A stretch of 64,000 nucleotides of DNA from Phytophthora colocasiae (taxonomy: Eukaryota > Oomycota > Peronosporomycetes > Peronosporales > Peronosporaceae). The stretch is taken from assembly GCA_018806915.1 (NCBI GenBank), contig JAGKQI010000059.1:310001-374000 (forward strand), given 5' to 3'. A program made the translations under genes and the position numbers. Shown one piece after another: positions 29,431-39,030 of the stretch; position 1 is the stretch's first letter; each line of letters begins with the position of its first letter. Below the pieces are notes generated by a model. It worked only from the letters and a program-made list of their open reading frames with translations. It was not told the DNA's origin and made no database searches.

Positions 29431-32205
29431 TCACGGCGTCAGAACAGATTTCTTCCTCACGCGCTGTGACCGACGTGGCTTGGTCTCTCCTTTAGAATTT
29501 CCAGTTTCAGGCGCATTCTTCTCCACGTCTTCCGTGACATTGCTCGCGCCAGGACTCGTTCTACCGTTGGCCATTTCTGCAAGTTCTTCAAGAATTAGTT
29601 GCTGTGAAATGCGGTCGCTGTCAGCCTGTTTCAACGTCTCGATGTCCTTTACATGGCGGGTCACCACAACCTTGTTGCTCTCCGGTAAGTATACTCGATA
29701 CCCCTTTGTTTCGTCGCTTTTTCCGATCACAACTCCACGCTGAGAACGCTTTTGCAGATTCTTCTTGCTAGTGTCAACGAATACAGCGCAAGCAGATCCA
29801 AAACCACAATGTCTTGCAAACTTGGCGCACGTCCCGAGCACCTCCAGCGGCGACATTCGGTCATCGTTTGCACGGGTGGGACTGCGGTTCAATACATAGA
29901 CCGCATATTCTGCCGCATCTCCCAAAATGTCAGTGGCAACTCGGAAGCAAACAGCATGCAGCGCACGATGTTCATCACCGTTCGGTGCATCCTCTGCTTT
30001 ACCGTTGGCAGCTTGGTTCCTTGCCTCGCTCTTCTGACGGGCCACTCCTGATTGCTTGCAAAACTCGTCCACGTTGTTGTATTCTGCACCTCCGTCAGTA
30101 CGTAGGACACGAACCTTGCACCCAAATTGCTTCTCGAACCAGGTCAGAAATTGTTCGAAGTATTTGGCGGCCTGATCCTTCGTCTTCGCCAAGAACACGC
30201 GGCAGTAATTGGACTTATGGTCCACGAAGTTCACCAAGTATCGATTTCCACGTCGGTCTCGGGGCGTAACAGGGCCTTTCAAGTCACTGCAAATCACCGC
30301 CCCCACACGATCAACTGGAGCATGCTCCCCAGTGTCTTTCGTCGGCTGTTGGGCACGCGTCTGCTTGCCTTCAGCACATACACGACAGTTGACCCGCTTG
30401 TGGCTAGTAATCTCAATCCCAGAGGCTGGGTCTTTCGCGATCCGCTCGATTGTATCAAATGCAAGATGTCCAAACCTCTCGTGAAAGCCGACCAAAGTAT
30501 CCTTCTGAACAATTCGAGAGGTGAGATGGCGGTCTTCCTCCACCACGGCGCTCATCACAACTTCTTTCATCTGTTGCACAGAGCGCTGTCGACCACATTG
30601 CACTCTTGCTACCAGTACGTTGCTCTTGATATCCGCGTAGAACACCACTCGTGTAGGGTTGCCCTTCAATACTGCCACACAGCCATTGTGATCAGCCACC
30701 TTGCAGCCCATTTTCAGCAACAAGCAGTACGACATCAGGTTCCTGGCTAGCTTAGGTGCATAGTAGACGTTCCTCAGTGTGATCTCGGCCTGGACGCCGT
30801 CCACCATCGCTTTAAGCACAGCTGTTCCCTTCAGCGTCACCTCAAGCTTTGTGCCATCGGGCTGAAAACTCTCCTCCGCGTCGTGGCATTCCGTGACGTC
30901 CCTGAGCATCGTCTTGTCGTTCACCATATGACGACTTGCACCACTGTCCAATATCCAGTCGTCAGTCCCGAGGCCATGTTCCTGAACATTCAAAGACCAT
31001 TTGATCTTACTCTCGTCACCACCATCGTTCTTGTGCTCTTTTTCAGGACAATCGCGCCGGATGTGGCCGACATTGCCACACTTGTAGCATTTCCTGCCAG
31101 TTGTGACGGTGCTGACTGTGTCCTTCCCGATCCCTTTGAACGTCTTGTCCTCGTCCTTCAGTGCTTGAGCCCACGCCACAAGCTCACTTGCCTGTTGCAT
31201 TGGGTCTGGCCTCGTAGGGTCGTACTTCGCCATCATAGCGATCTTCAAATCCGGGTCAGCGTACTTCACCACGTTTTCCAGCACCAAACTCGGCGACGCG
31301 TTGGTAGCCCCCATTAGCGCATTCAGGTAAAGGAAGTGGTCATTCCATGTACGCGAGCTCTCCTTCCGGGCTGAAAACATCCTCATCGCCTGCTGATTGG
31401 AGATGTTCACACGGAACGCCGCATTCATTTGTTCCATCACAAACCAAAGATTTGGCTGGGTAGCCCACCACCGCTGCACATGTTGATGGAAGTACTTTTC
31501 AGCTTTGCCTCGCAGATGCTCTGCGAACTTATTGACCTTCGCCCGTTCCGTCCAGCGATAGCGGTAGGCGATCTCGGCCATCTCAACCTGCTCAATGAAC
31601 AGTAATGCCCCACTGTTCAAAGCCAGATCCTAGACCTTTGTAGACCTCGTTACCGTCGAATGCGCGTAGCGCAAGCTTAGCCTCTCTCGCAGGGGACGCG
31701 TGGTTCAGCTGCCATGACAGGCTCAGCATGTTGTTGCTGTGGCTGCTGCTGCGCGTGTGCTTGACCGGGGCGGGCGGTACGCTTGGTACTGTGGAACCCC
31801 GCGGTCCACTTCGTGGTCAAGATAGCCAGCACGCGCCCATCCTCCAGGAGTCTGGACCCCCAGGCCCACATGTCCACCTCCAAGCTCGTCAACGTGCATT
31901 TGCCGCATCCCGAGGCTCCCGCCCTCCTCAATCGCTTGACGGAAGACGCTTCGCCTCAGCGGTTGGTCAGGAGACACCGGCGCTCCCCGAGGCGTGACCG
32001 CCTTCTCCAGCATGTTCACCTTGGTGGTCAGCTGCCTCAGCAGCACCATCATATCCTCCATTCCGGGAGCGGCTTTTCCTTCATCAGGCGAGCTACCCCT
32101 TTCGTGGGCAGCAGGATCACCGCCACCAGTACCTGGCGCAACCTCTTTCGCAGGTAGCGGAGGTGTCTGTCGTGGCGAGACTTCGCCAGCGTCCTTGGAA
32201 CTCAT
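29431..32205 (-). pseudogene. copia gag-protease-integrase region
   Basis: The frame from 32205 to 31723 begins MSSKDAGEV and is Gly/Pro-rich. After a frame change, the frame from 31620 to 29431 carries a capsid-like part (ALLFIEQVEMAEIAYRYRW), a CCHC knuckle at about 31090-31040 (CYKCGNVGHIRRDC), the protease motif WILDSGASRHMV, the pre-integrase zinc domain (RFGHLAFD ... CRVCAEGKQ) and the integrase core (ICSDLKGPV, RTDGGAEY). At about 29975-29900 the integrase reading frame departs for about 25 codons and returns. The departed stretch is conserved in another frame (MHRTVMNIVRCML), which points to small deletions of 2 and 1 bases that together restore the frame. Confidence 0.85.
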
Positions 32206-32209
32206 AACC
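32197..32209 (-). promoter_or_regulatory. Half-tRNA-type primer binding site containing the gag ATG
   Basis: Immediately after the LTR the element reads GGTTATGAGTTCC. It lacks the TGG that pairs with a tRNA CCA end. Instead it complements an anticodon-stem-loop sequence of methionine tRNA (CTCATAACC), like the primer site of Drosophila copia (GGTTATG...). The ATG in it, complement of the CAU anticodon, is also the first codon of the gag frame (32205-32203). Confidence 0.7.
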
Positions 32210-32338
32210 TATTGAATGTGTACGCTTTAGAAGGGAAAAGGAAAAGTGATTTACTATCAGTGCCGTACAGTCTCGCTGCGCAGAATTAACCCACGCGAGG
32301 TACCTTATCCACTACCGCTTACGACGTAACTTCCAACA
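32210..32338 (-). repeat. 5' LTR of copia element
   Basis: Begins TGTTGGAAG at 32338 on the minus strand and ends CAATA at 32210, directly followed by the primer binding site. At 129 bp it is short, as is common for copia elements. Confidence 0.93.
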
Positions 32339-33942
32339 GCTGCTACTTCAGAGGAAATATGTGGATTTTCTATTGAATAAGCAGCTTCCAGAGGCACTAC
32401 GGACCTTCCAGGAGGAGATTCTGCCAGTGTTTCAGCCGAGTGAGACGGAAGTGAAGAAACTGGCAGAGCTTCTGCTGTGTAGAGATGCAGAGGAGATGAA
32501 ACAAAGAGCGAAGATACCCTGGCAGGATGATGAGCTGCAATTGAAGCTCGAGGGACTTGTTAGTCCAGAAGAAATAATACCAGAAGGAGCTCTTCGGGTT
32601 AGTGAAAAATGGTTCAAGAGAGGGAAAAAAAGGAAATCTGATGCTTGTTACTGTGATTTTCCAGAAATTGGTGCAAGGCGGGCTGGAGATGGAGTTGCAA
32701 GTGCCAATGCCCATGATGACTGGTAAAGTGACAGCCGACTGTCTCGAAGTGCTTCTGCTGCACAAGAACGACGTGTGGGAGTTGGCATTTTCTCCCGATG
32801 GAGAAATTTTAGCCTCCGCGTCAAGTGATGGATCTGTTGTTCTGTGGGAAATCAAGTCGAAGGAGGAAATTCTAGGGTACACTCAGACACCACAGGTGAT
32901 TGATTTTCGTGTAGGAATTTCCTTTCCTGTTGGTTATTGACTGAGTTTTATTGTATTTAGCTGATGTCGGAAGCTCTTCATGTGCTACAAAGCCTCGAGG
33001 GGCCAGCAGATTGTCTCGCGTGGTCCCCAGACAGTCGATTTCTTCTTTCCAGTGGCAGTCGATCCAGCACCATACAGCTTTGGGATCGAATGAGTGGTCG
33101 GTGTGAGAAGCGGTTCCAGCATCCCAGTGGAGTGGTTACGAAGATGCAGTGGCTACCGTGTGGGAATCAGTTCGTGAGTGGAAGTGCTGATAAATCGCTT
33201 GTTTTATGGGTACGACTAGCTCGACACTGTTCAGTACCCTTACTTCTTGAAGTACTAATTTATCTGTCGTATGAAACAGAGTGCGACCGACGGATCTATA
33301 GCCTATCAGTGGAGTGGCCGCAGAGTTCTGGATGTCGTTGTGCACCCACACGAGAGTAAAGTGTTTGTGTTGACTTCAAGAAACGAGATCCGCGTGTACG
33401 ACATTGCTCACAAATCGGATGAGTTGTTCCTCGAGACAGAGAGCCTTGTGTCGTGTCTTGCAGTGTCTCCGTCGGGGAAGTTTCTCTTGGTTAATTCCGT
33501 CAAGCAAGAGGAACTCGCATGCGTTGAGATTCCAACGGGTTCCGTTGTTGCTGAGTACCGAGGGATTCGTGAACAGAGATACGTACTCCGTCCCTGTTTC
33601 GCTGGAGCTCACAGTGAACTTGTCGCCTCCGGAAGTGAAGGTACGAGTTGTTGTAGAAAATTAATAAACTTCTGGCGCTAATTGTATTGTTGCTGTGCAG
33701 ACGGAAACATTTACGTATGGCAACGAGGTAGTGGGAAGCTGATGGCAGAGCTGGAAGGCCACGCGAGTGTTGTGAATGTGGTGGTTCGTCACCCTGTTCA
33801 TCCTAACGTTATTGCCAGTGCAAGCGATGATAAAACGGTGCGTTTGTGGTCTCTCAGATCTTTGGAGTAAGTAAATGATAGTGCAAATTGCTCTTTTCTC
33901 CTTATGAGTCTCTACAGCCTAGATACTCTTGGGCCTATAACG

Positions 33943-35755
33943 TCAGAAATCTGACAGGTCTCCTCGACGTAGGATTCGCTGATTGAAGATGCGATGCTCA
34001 GCATACCGTAGCATCATCATGTTTTTGCGGAAAATGTTTTTGCGGCGTTCACGTCTCGGTCGAGCACCGTGCATCGAAACACGTGGTTCCCACCCAGATT
34101 GTCCTTGATTGCACCGCAGGAGGAGCACGACCGGTAGTGAGCCTGGGCCAGCATGGCAGTTGGACTCCGGATCTTCCTCTTCTGGGATATCACCTTCTCT
34201 TCATCCGAGGAAGTCTCGGGTGTAGCGTCTGTTGCTACGTCCACCAAGTGCTTTTCGACCATTTCCGAGGTCTGGAACGACGGCAGCAGCACGTTTGTAG
34301 AGAGCCAACTAGCCAGCTTATGGTGCATGTCATTGACGACTCTCGTCACCTTCCGAGACGTAAACCGGATTCGCCGGCGCAACCGGTAGCGCTTCCGATG
34401 TCCCTTTGTCTTCGTCCTCGCTTGCGTCTGGAGGGAACTTTGTCGGGATGGTTACCCTTGCTCTCGCTATCCAAACCCGCCAGAGTATACTTCATTGCAT
34501 CCACCGCCTCAAACTTCTTCTCCCGGCGTCGTTCACACTGAACGTACGGCCTTCCGGATCATAGACAGTCACGAAATTCCTAACTCCGGGGTCGATGGCG
34601 CAAACACGAGTCGTTTCTGACTGAGGAAATGCCTTGTGTTGAGGAATGATAATGAAGTATTCGCCTTCGCGAAGGCGTTGTGGACGAACGGACATTGTGA
34701 TCTCAGGTACCTGCTCGCGATACCTTGATCCCATCCAGCTTTCCGAAACCAAAGTAAGTCGGTTTGAACCGGAGGCGACGCTCGTGCACCACCTCAATAG
34801 ATCTCGCTGCAAACTCAATGGTATTGGAAGGGGCGAACTTGCTCTTGAATCGCATATCAGGAAAGGAAGTCTTCTCATTCTTCTTCAGCTTGGAGAAAAA
34901 CCCTGCTAAGGACGATTTCACTCCCTTCATGAAGTCTCGGTACGCGGAGTCTCTGACTTCGTCTGGTACTGCCCGATGCCGCGCCAACCCCTTCTTGTTC
35001 CTGAAGGTACTTGTCCATGGTGCCGAGCTTTGCTATCGGGCGGTACGTCTCTCCTAATTGTCTCAACGTTATCTTAACCTTCTTGTCGCGAGTTGCGAGA
35101 CGCGTAGTTCGGTCCTCCTTGGACATTGCCACCATTTTGTTGTACACTGCTCGGTTGGCCGCGAACAACTGATCCAGTTTCAGCTTCTGTTCTTTTGTGG
35201 GGTAAAGTCGCAGCTTGGACATGCCGTTGACCTTGGTATCATCATCACCTATGTCACCGATTTCCGCCAGCTCGTCCGTGATGTGTCGGGCGATAGGGGA
35301 TGGGGGCGTCGAGCTTGTCCTCCAGGATCCTGTTCGATCTTCATCAATGAAGTTATCCACTTGGAACCACGACGTAAGCAGCGATTCGACCACGCGCTGA
35401 CCCACTGGCTTTGATACGGCGAGTCTATCTCCTCTGCGTTGGTGGACGAAGTGGCTTCTGCACGGAAGTCAGCCGTTGCTCTCTGGTATCCACAGGTCCG
35501 TGGATACATCTCGCTTGAACCACACACTCGAGTGTACCAACTCTGCTTTGGGTCGTTTTCGCTCTTTGGGCTTGCGTTTTCGTCTTGTCTGGATTCGTCG
35601 TTGACTACTTCTTCAGTTACCGGTCTCTTTCGAGAATGGGCAGAAGCCCGAAGCTTCATTTGTTGCAGCAAGAACTTCTCGACGTCTCGCAAATCCAAGA
35701 ATGACATGGTCGTCCCCACTTGAAAGCAAGTTTGGAGGGTACCCAGCAGCCACAA
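33943..35755 (-). pseudogene. Fanzor (eukaryotic TnpB-type RNA-guided nuclease), inactivated
   Basis: Minus-strand pieces in changing frames match a TnpB/Fanzor protein in order. There is an N-terminal extension (35755-35249), the OrfB N-terminus SKLRLYPTKEQKLKLDQLF (35405-34875), the helical part EVRDSAYRDFMKGVKSSLAG and MRFKSKFAPSNTIEFA (34987-34703), then RuvC-I CAIDPGVRNFVTVYDPEG (34878-34492). A basic bridge (RYRLRRRIRF) and VVNDMHHKLASWL lie in 34382-34017, with the zinc finger CSSCGAIKDNLGG and RuvC-III DRDVNAAK. At least five frameshifts are visible. The usual RuvC-II glutamate segment between KRKIRSPTAMLAQAHYR and SCSSCG is missing, and so is the second CxxC of the zinc finger. Active Fanzors cut DNA guided by a short RNA made from the element's end. 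This copy cannot do so as read. Confidence 0.85.
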
Positions 35756-35962
35756 TGAACCCAGCTACCTGTGCGTGCATGCCAACATCCTTCTTCTACT
35801 GCAGCTGCAGTCTTCTCTAGAATATCTGCACGCAACTGGCTGTGCAGTGGACAGACTCGATTGCTGCGTCCAGCTCCGAAGCTTCTCCAGTGCAGAAGGA
35901 TGATGAACCCAGAGTGTCTGTTCTGGGTCTTCCTCTTGATATTGAAATCTCTTTGATAGCTG

Positions 35963-36338
35963 GAACTAGGACCACCTTTTGATGAGTACGAGTTCACCTC
36001 GTTACCCTCCTCAGGTGCCGAAAAGCTTCAACTTTGTTTTGTATTTCAATCCTTACGCAATGTTGTTTTAACAGGTCGGTGAATATGTGAATCTCTAACG
36101 AGTGCACAAGATTGCGTCCATCTCGAGCTGGACGCAGGTGTATGTTGTCAAGTTCGGCAAATTCGTCGGTGTAATTCATCTCGACTCGTCAGTGACGAGT
36201 CGTCACTCACCAAACTACGAATTCCGATCCACTTGTCGTAGTAATTCTCAGTTACAATTAATCTTTGACATCTTTGACTCAAAACGAAGTGCGAAACGGA
36301 AAAGCCAACAGTCGGATAGGCCCAAGAGTATGCTATAG
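35963..36338 (+). pseudogene. Relic of a duplicated CLC gene (last exons)
   Basis: The plus strand encodes GPPFDEYEFTSLPSS, then an intron-like gap, then VGEYVNL, a stop, and KIASISSWTQVYVVKFGKFV. These match the C-terminal CBS region of the intact CLC gene downstream (GPPFNPFEFTSIPVQS, VGEEVNL, KVASMSKWTQVYVVSLGKLL) in the same order. It is the tail of a second copy whose body is gone. The Fanzor relic begins about 200 bp upstream, where that body would have been. 35756-35962 shows nothing recognisable. Confidence 0.8.
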
Positions 36339-36378
36339 CTGTAGAGACTCCTAAGGAGTCGGATAGATCTGTGTGGAA

Positions 36379-38945
36379 ATGACTCGAAGCACTCGTGCCA
36401 ACTACGGTGAGGCATTAGTAAAGCTAATTTGCATTAAAGCTAACATTTGCATCACCAGATACGTGGCAACGTGCCACCTCCGTGAATCATTTCAATGATC
36501 TTCTGCATGAAAGACGTCGGATGGAGAAATTTGTGATCGGTCGAATCTGTATACGCACTCTTCGACTATTCAAACAGCTCCCCAACTCGCCCATTGCGTG
36601 GTTGTTTTTGATGATTCTTGGATCGATTGCTGGCATTTACGGGTAAAACTGAGAAAAAAGTTTGGTCAGTTGTGGTAAAACTAATTTTTCTGTATTACTT
36701 AGTCTGCTGTTCGACAACTGGGTGCGTTCGTTCCTAAAAATTCGACGATACCTCGTGGAAGAACTGGGCCCCTATTCTTTTGGAGCGTTTATCGTTTGGG
36801 TGCTCTGGTGTGTGAGCTTTGGGATGATCTCAACATGTTGTGGTCACTTCATAACGCCAATGTCCGATGGATCTGGTATCCCCACAATGCGTGGACTCTT
36901 TGCTGGGGTTTTCCAGAATCCAGACGATCTCCTTTCGTTCCGAACTTTAGTTGCCAAGACGCTGGGGACAATAATTAGCTCCAGTTCTGGTCTGTCGGTA
37001 GGAAGGGGTGGTCCATTCACTCAGATTATGGCTATGATCGGGTACCTCATGGGTAAAATTCCTCTATTCCGTCGTGCGAACTTCGGTCAAGCAAACTACA
37101 ATTTCATCCGAGCAGGTACATGTGCTGCTTTCTAAAGCAGTTTTCTTCTTCTAACTGTTTGTCTCTTGTAGCGGTGGCTGCTGGTGTGACGTCTGGTTTT
37201 GGATCTCCCGTGGGCGCAGTCCTCTTCAGTATCGAAGTTACAGCCAAACACTACGAGATCAAGTGTCTATGGGAGGGCATCATCTGCTCTTCCTTTGCTC
37301 TCTTGGTCTTTCGTGTTGCACCAGTTCTGAAAAGCGAAATTCTCTTCGAGAAAACTAATTTTTCAGGTTTCGAACTGGATGTGGAAATGTTTGCGTTTGT
37401 CTTTTTAGGCGCTCTTAGCGGGGTATTACTTGACTCAAACATATACATGTATATCGAGGTGGATCCTGTACTAACTTGCTGTGTTTTAACTTTACTTTTG
37501 GCTTAGCTTGCAGCTGGGTTATATTGCAAAATGATGAGCGGAATGCGCATTGCTCAGATGGCAGCGTTCGCAAAACTTGGACTGACAAAACCTTCTCTCA
37601 AGCGTCGAACAGTCCACATGGTCTCTATCTGTGTCATTACGGCAACTATCACATTCTCTTTGGGTGTCTTGCGGATTTCTGATCGGATCATGGTAAACGA
37701 ACTGTTTCGTGACCAAGAACTAAGTTTTTCGCAGTGGAAACACATCTCAGACTCCGTTCAGACATCGCTAATGGTTTATATCGTGGCGAAGTTTACTATA
37801 ACGTTACTACCTTGTGGTGCGCCAATTTCTTGTGGTGTCTTTGGGCCTATTTTCACCATGGGTGCCGCAATGGGGAGACTTTACGGAGAAATTCTGTTAC
37901 GATGCTGGAGTCCCACACAAAGTCCCGCTACTTACGCTGTAGTTGGTGCTGCGGGATTCGCAGGCTCTGTCACGCAAACCGTTTCCACTGCGGTGATTGT
38001 TTTTGAGCTCACTGGCCAACTCAGTCACATGCTACCGGTCATGATCTCATGTATTGTGGCTTATTTTGTCAGTAGTATGATCACTCCATCGTTCTACGAT
38101 ATTGTGGCCGAGTGGGCGGGGCTCACGTCGGTCTCTTACGACGTCAACGAGTATATTCTCGGCCAGAAGCTTGCAAAAGACCATATGAATCCAATTCCAG
38201 TGGTTTTCACTCGAGAAACAACCTACGATGAGGCTATTCAAGCTCTGGTTCGTAGCAGAAAAAAACAGTCTTCACTACACTTCGAGTTATTAACTATCGT
38301 GTTTTTTTACGCAGAGTGCGCACAGGAAGGAAGGGTATTTTCCTCTCGTTGATAGTGAGGATAGGAGTATGCTACTAGTAAGAAAACTCTCCAATGTGCT
38401 GGTTAGCTTATTAACTTGAATTTGTAGGGTTGTATTCGTCGCTATGATCTGGAAGTTGGAATTGCCAGATTCATCGCCGTCAATCGCCCACGAGTACGTG
38501 AAACTACAAGTGAAATATCTTGTTTGCCATCAATATTAACCGGGCATTATATTGCAAGATGACAAAGACGAAGAATGAAAAAGTCTCCAAGCAGATCGAG
38601 TACCTGGTATCTCGCGTCCTCGACATCGACAAGAGGAAAATCATGGCAGTGGAAGATCTTTCGTTGCTCAACTCGGAGGAGAAGAATGAATCGTCGACAG
38701 CTTCTCAGCTTGAGTTAGGGCCTCCGTTTAACCCTTTTGAGTTCACGTCGATCCCCGTCCAGAGTTACATCCCTCAAGTCGGAGAAGAAGTGAATCTCCA
38801 CATCGTTCATAAAGTCGCCTCCATGTCCAAATGGACTCAAGTCTACGTCGTTTCCCTCGGGAAACTCCTTGGTGTCATTCAGCTGGACGCCTCGCTGCTA
38901 CGTCGTAGTGAATCTTACTCTTCCTGCTCTGTTGTTCCAAAGTAA
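36379..38945 (+). CDS. CLC-family chloride channel, with CBS domains
   Basis: Eight exons by GT-AG signals and frame: 36379-36406, 36459-36642, 36703-37115, 37172-37422, 37507-38247, 38315-38377, 38428-38493 and 38559-38945; 710 residues. Pore motifs: SDGSGIPTMRG (GSGIP, Cl- site), VGRGGPFTQ (normally GK/REGP) and GSPVGAVLFSIEVT; then GAPISCGVFGPIFTMGA (GxFxP). Two CBS halves follow (MNPIPVVFTRE ... KEGYFPLVDS and WTQVYVVSLGKLLGVI). Valine at the position after SIE, where exchangers have the proton glutamate, fits the channel branch (as in ClC-0/1/2). The gating glutamate itself is glycine here. It would conduct chloride across a membrane, plasma or vacuolar unknown. A tandem relic lies just upstream. 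The exon 4/5 and 5/6 joins are the least certain. Confidence 0.82.
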
Positions 38946-39030
38946 AAACCATTTTAGGATCTTCCTCTTGATAAAAATACTTCTCGAAAAGAACTCGTTC
39001 TCGTCGTGACATTTCTCCAAGTCGATCACT

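Larger units (their letters stand above)
27565..32338 (-). mobile_element. Ty1/copia LTR retrotransposon, complete, recently inserted
   Basis: 4774 bp between two 129-bp LTRs, flanked by the 5-bp duplication GCTGC (27560-27564 and 32339-32343). In element direction (minus strand) the LTR starts TGTTGGAAG and ends TTCAATA. Next come a primer site, gag with a zinc knuckle, protease, integrase, RT and RNase H, the copia order. It sits inside a coding exon of the WDR26/GID7-type gene, opposite to it. The two LTRs look identical to me base for base, implying a young insertion, yet the internal coding sequence has several frameshifts. Confidence 0.95.
27276..33954 (+). pseudogene. WDR26/GID7-type LisH-CTLH-WD40 gene, interrupted by a copia element
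   Basis: Exon 1 starts MDDPEVKRSLSPDV at 27276 and encodes LisH/CTLH helices (LLLRELYDLGCRDAAAALE ... NRQWDQALQLV). After the inserted element the same helix continues at 32344 (QRKYVDFLLNKQLPEAL). Four in-frame GT-AG introns follow (32598-32664, 32896-32960, 33210-33279, 33641-33700), and probably a fifth (33867-33917, donor GTAAGT). WD40 repeats include VWELAFSPDGEILASASSDG, CLAWSPDSRFLLSSG and VIASASDDKTVRLW. WDR26/GID7 is a subunit of the GID/CTLH ubiquitin ligase. As read, translation would run into the LTR and stop after 123 residues. Without the insertion the gene looks intact, so the break is recent. Without the fifth intron the stop would be at 33870. Confidence 0.85.
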
